Source: an uncultured Erysipelotrichaceae bacterium (lineage in GTDB: Bacteria > Bacillota_I > Bacilli_A > Acholeplasmatales > Anaeroplasmataceae). From it: a DNA stretch of 7,924 nucleotides. Positions 6,994 to 7,924 of the stretch are shown here, in pieces (positions within the stretch are counted from its first letter, which is position 1; the number at the start of each line of letters is the position of its first letter). A model generated the notes under the pieces. That model searched no databases. It saw only the letters and a list, made by a program, of their open reading frames with translations, and was not told the DNA's origin. The stretch lies in contig CACZRY010000206.1 in NCBI GenBank assembly GCA_902783745.1, positions 1 to 7,924 of the forward strand, in the 5' to 3' direction. The position numbers were made by a program, and so were the translations under genes.

Positions 6994-7843
6994 GACTGCG
7001 TTCTTTACTATGGATGTAGAGTCGTTATATGATTCACTTGCTTTATATCAAAAAGGTAATCAATATAATCAAAAATACTCTTTAGAAGAAAATTTAAGAT
7101 ATTACTTAGATTTATTAGAAAAATATAATATTAAAGCAACTCTATTTGTTGTTATATCTAGTCTTAATAAATGTGAAGGAATATTAAAAGAAGCTTTAAA
7201 AAGAGGCCATGAAATTGCATTACACGGTCTTAATCATAAATCTCCTATGGATATGACTGATGAAGAATTTATATTATCTATAAGAGAAGGCAAAAAAATA
7301 TTAGAAGAAAAATTTAATACCAAAATAATAGGATATAGAGCACCTATGTTTGGTATTAATGAAAAAAGAATTGAAATGCTAAAAAAAGAAGGATTCATTT
7401 ATGATTCTTCTAACTTATCATTTCATTTAGCATTAAAAAGCGGTGGAATAGATTTAAGTAATTACAATAAATGCTTAAATCTAGTACATGAAAAAGATAA
7501 TTTTTATGAGTTCTCTTTAGCAAAAGTTAAAGCTTATTCAGGTCATATGCCTATATCTGGTGGTGGATATATAAGACTAGTACCTTGGTTTGTAATGAAA
7601 TATTATATATTAAAATTCTTAAGAAAAACTGATTCTTATATTTATTACTGTCATCCATTTGAAATATGTTATTCAAAGCTTCCTAAGCTTTCTAATATAA
7701 ATAGACGTGAATGGATGTATATGCATCAAGGTAGATTTAATCTTTTAAGAAAAACAAAGAATATTATAAAAATGCTTAAAAGAAAAAAATTTGATATTAT
7801 GAATTTCAAAGAATACATAGAAAAAAGACAGGAAAATTGTTAA
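6986..7843 (+). CDS. Polysaccharide deacetylase (NodB homology/CE4-like), cytoplasmic form
   Basis: This 285-residue protein probably removes N- or O-acetyl groups from a sugar, using a divalent metal. Motifs in order: FTMDVES (7-13, catalytic-base/metal motif, Asp10), TLFVV (52-56), EIALHGLNHKS (76-86, with the metal-binding His80 and His84), GYRAPMF (116-122), YDSS (139-142), SGGGYIRLVPW (191-201) and YYCHPFEI (220-227, with His223). The GGGYxRL and CHPFE elements match the deacetylase subgroup seen in exopolysaccharide and glycolipid loci rather than secreted peptidoglycan deacetylases. There is no signal peptide or membrane segment, so it is predicted to act in the cytoplasm or at its membrane face, perhaps on a lipid-linked or nucleotide-bound sugar. 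The ATG overlaps the hydrolase stop within ATGCATAA, with AAGAGG (6975-6980) 5 nt upstream, so the two are co-translated. The basic C-terminus is rich in Lys and Arg. The family often has DVED where this protein has DVES. Confidence 0.88.
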   Translation: MHKTAFFTMDVESLYDSLALYQKGNQYNQKYSLEENLRYYLDLLEKYNIKATLFVVISSLNKCEGILKEALKRGHEIALHGLNHKSPMDMTDEEFILSIREGKKILEEKFNTKIIGYRAPMFGINEKRIEMLKKEGFIYDSSNLSFHLALKSGGIDLSNYNKCLNLVHEKDNFYEFSLAKVKAYSGHMPISGGGYIRLVPWFVMKYYILKFLRKTDSYIYYCHPFEICYSKLPKLSNINRREWMYMHQGRFNLLRKTKNIIKMLKRKKFDIMNFKEYIEKRQENC

Positions 7844-7860
7844 TTCCTGTCTTTTGTTTT
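7823..7860. terminator. Bidirectional rho-independent terminator overlapping the deacetylase 3' end
   Basis: AAAAGACAGGAA (7823-7834) and TTCCTGTCTTTT (7844-7855) form a perfect 12-bp stem with a 9-nt loop, followed on the plus strand by GTTTTT. On the minus strand the same stem is followed by a T-run from the A-rich left arm, so it can also end the convergent gene at the right edge. The deacetylase stop codon TAA (7841-7843) lies in the loop, and the last codons form the left arm. Confidence 0.85.
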
Positions 7861-7924
7861 TATCTATCTTCTCTAAAGTAATTAATACCTAAAGCAAGTG
7901 GTGGTTGAATATTCTTCTTTCCTA
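7860..7924 (-). CDS. 3' end of a convergent gene, product not recognisable
   Basis: On the minus strand, a frame is open from the right edge to TAA at 7860-7862. It gives 20 codons ending PPLALGINYFREDR. The evidence that it is a real gene end is its placement: the stop falls just at the shared terminator, and the residue composition looks like protein rather than AT-biased noise. The other two minus-strand frames contain stops in this stretch. I do not recognise the tail and name no function. Confidence 0.5.
   Translation of the reverse strand, partial: GKKNIQPPLALGINYFREDR

Noticed and set aside
1..7924. Recoded UGA (Mollicutes-type genetic code)
   Set aside because: Trp is written TGG in the genes examined, and no in-frame TGA is needed to keep any gene open. 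The stops are TAA and TAG only, which is not enough to claim recoding.
1..7924. CRISPR array, tRNA/rRNA, insertion sequence or attachment site
   Set aside because: No regularly spaced repeats, cloverleaf-like sequences, transposase motifs or terminal inverted repeats with target duplications were seen on either strand.

Overview
The window comes from a very AT-rich, low-GC Firmicutes-type genome. This is inferred from strong purine-rich ribosome binding sites, TTGaca/TATAAT promoters, A/T-biased codon choice (TTA, ATA, AAT, TAT), short intergenic gaps and a standard genetic code: Trp is TGG and the six visible stops are TAA or TAG. An uncultured gut-type member of Bacilli/Erysipelotrichia is the best guess, but nothing here fixes the taxon.

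Layout. The left edge (1-605, minus) holds the N-terminal part of a single-pass membrane protein of unknown family. It has its own near-consensus promoter and a good ribosome binding site. Between it and the next gene (606-809) lie a weak AT-only hairpin and a small cluster of CG-centred, LacI/CcpA-operator-like motifs. Next is a tightly packed minus-strand operon, 5904 down to 810. In transcription order it encodes a membrane GT2 glycosyltransferase fused to a GtrA-type membrane domain, a two-domain SGNH/CE12-like esterase without a signal peptide, and an 837-residue protein that I cannot assign firmly. That protein may be a divergent GTPase-associated protein 1 (GAP1)-like protein. Both junctions in the operon are one-base TAATG stop/start overlaps, so translation is probably coupled.

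A 120-bp divergent intergenic region (5905-6024) carries one promoter in each direction and a 9-bp-arm inverted repeat between them. On the plus strand, a membrane-anchored alpha/beta hydrolase (6025-6993) overlaps a NodB-type polysaccharide deacetylase (6986-7843) by 8 bp. The alpha/beta hydrolase has Cys in place of the usual nucleophile Ser. The pair ends at a good hairpin terminator whose loop contains the deacetylase stop codon. A convergent gene enters from the right edge on the minus strand; only its last 20 codons are visible.

Taken together, the five complete genes look like an envelope-glycan or glycolipid module. A polyprenyl-phosphate-type sugar transferase, a carbohydrate esterase, a carbohydrate deacetylase and a membrane-bound hydrolase sit around a shared divergent regulatory region, with the large unassigned protein as the unexplained partner. 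The individual enzyme families are well supported by motifs. The idea of a joint pathway is inference from gene order only.
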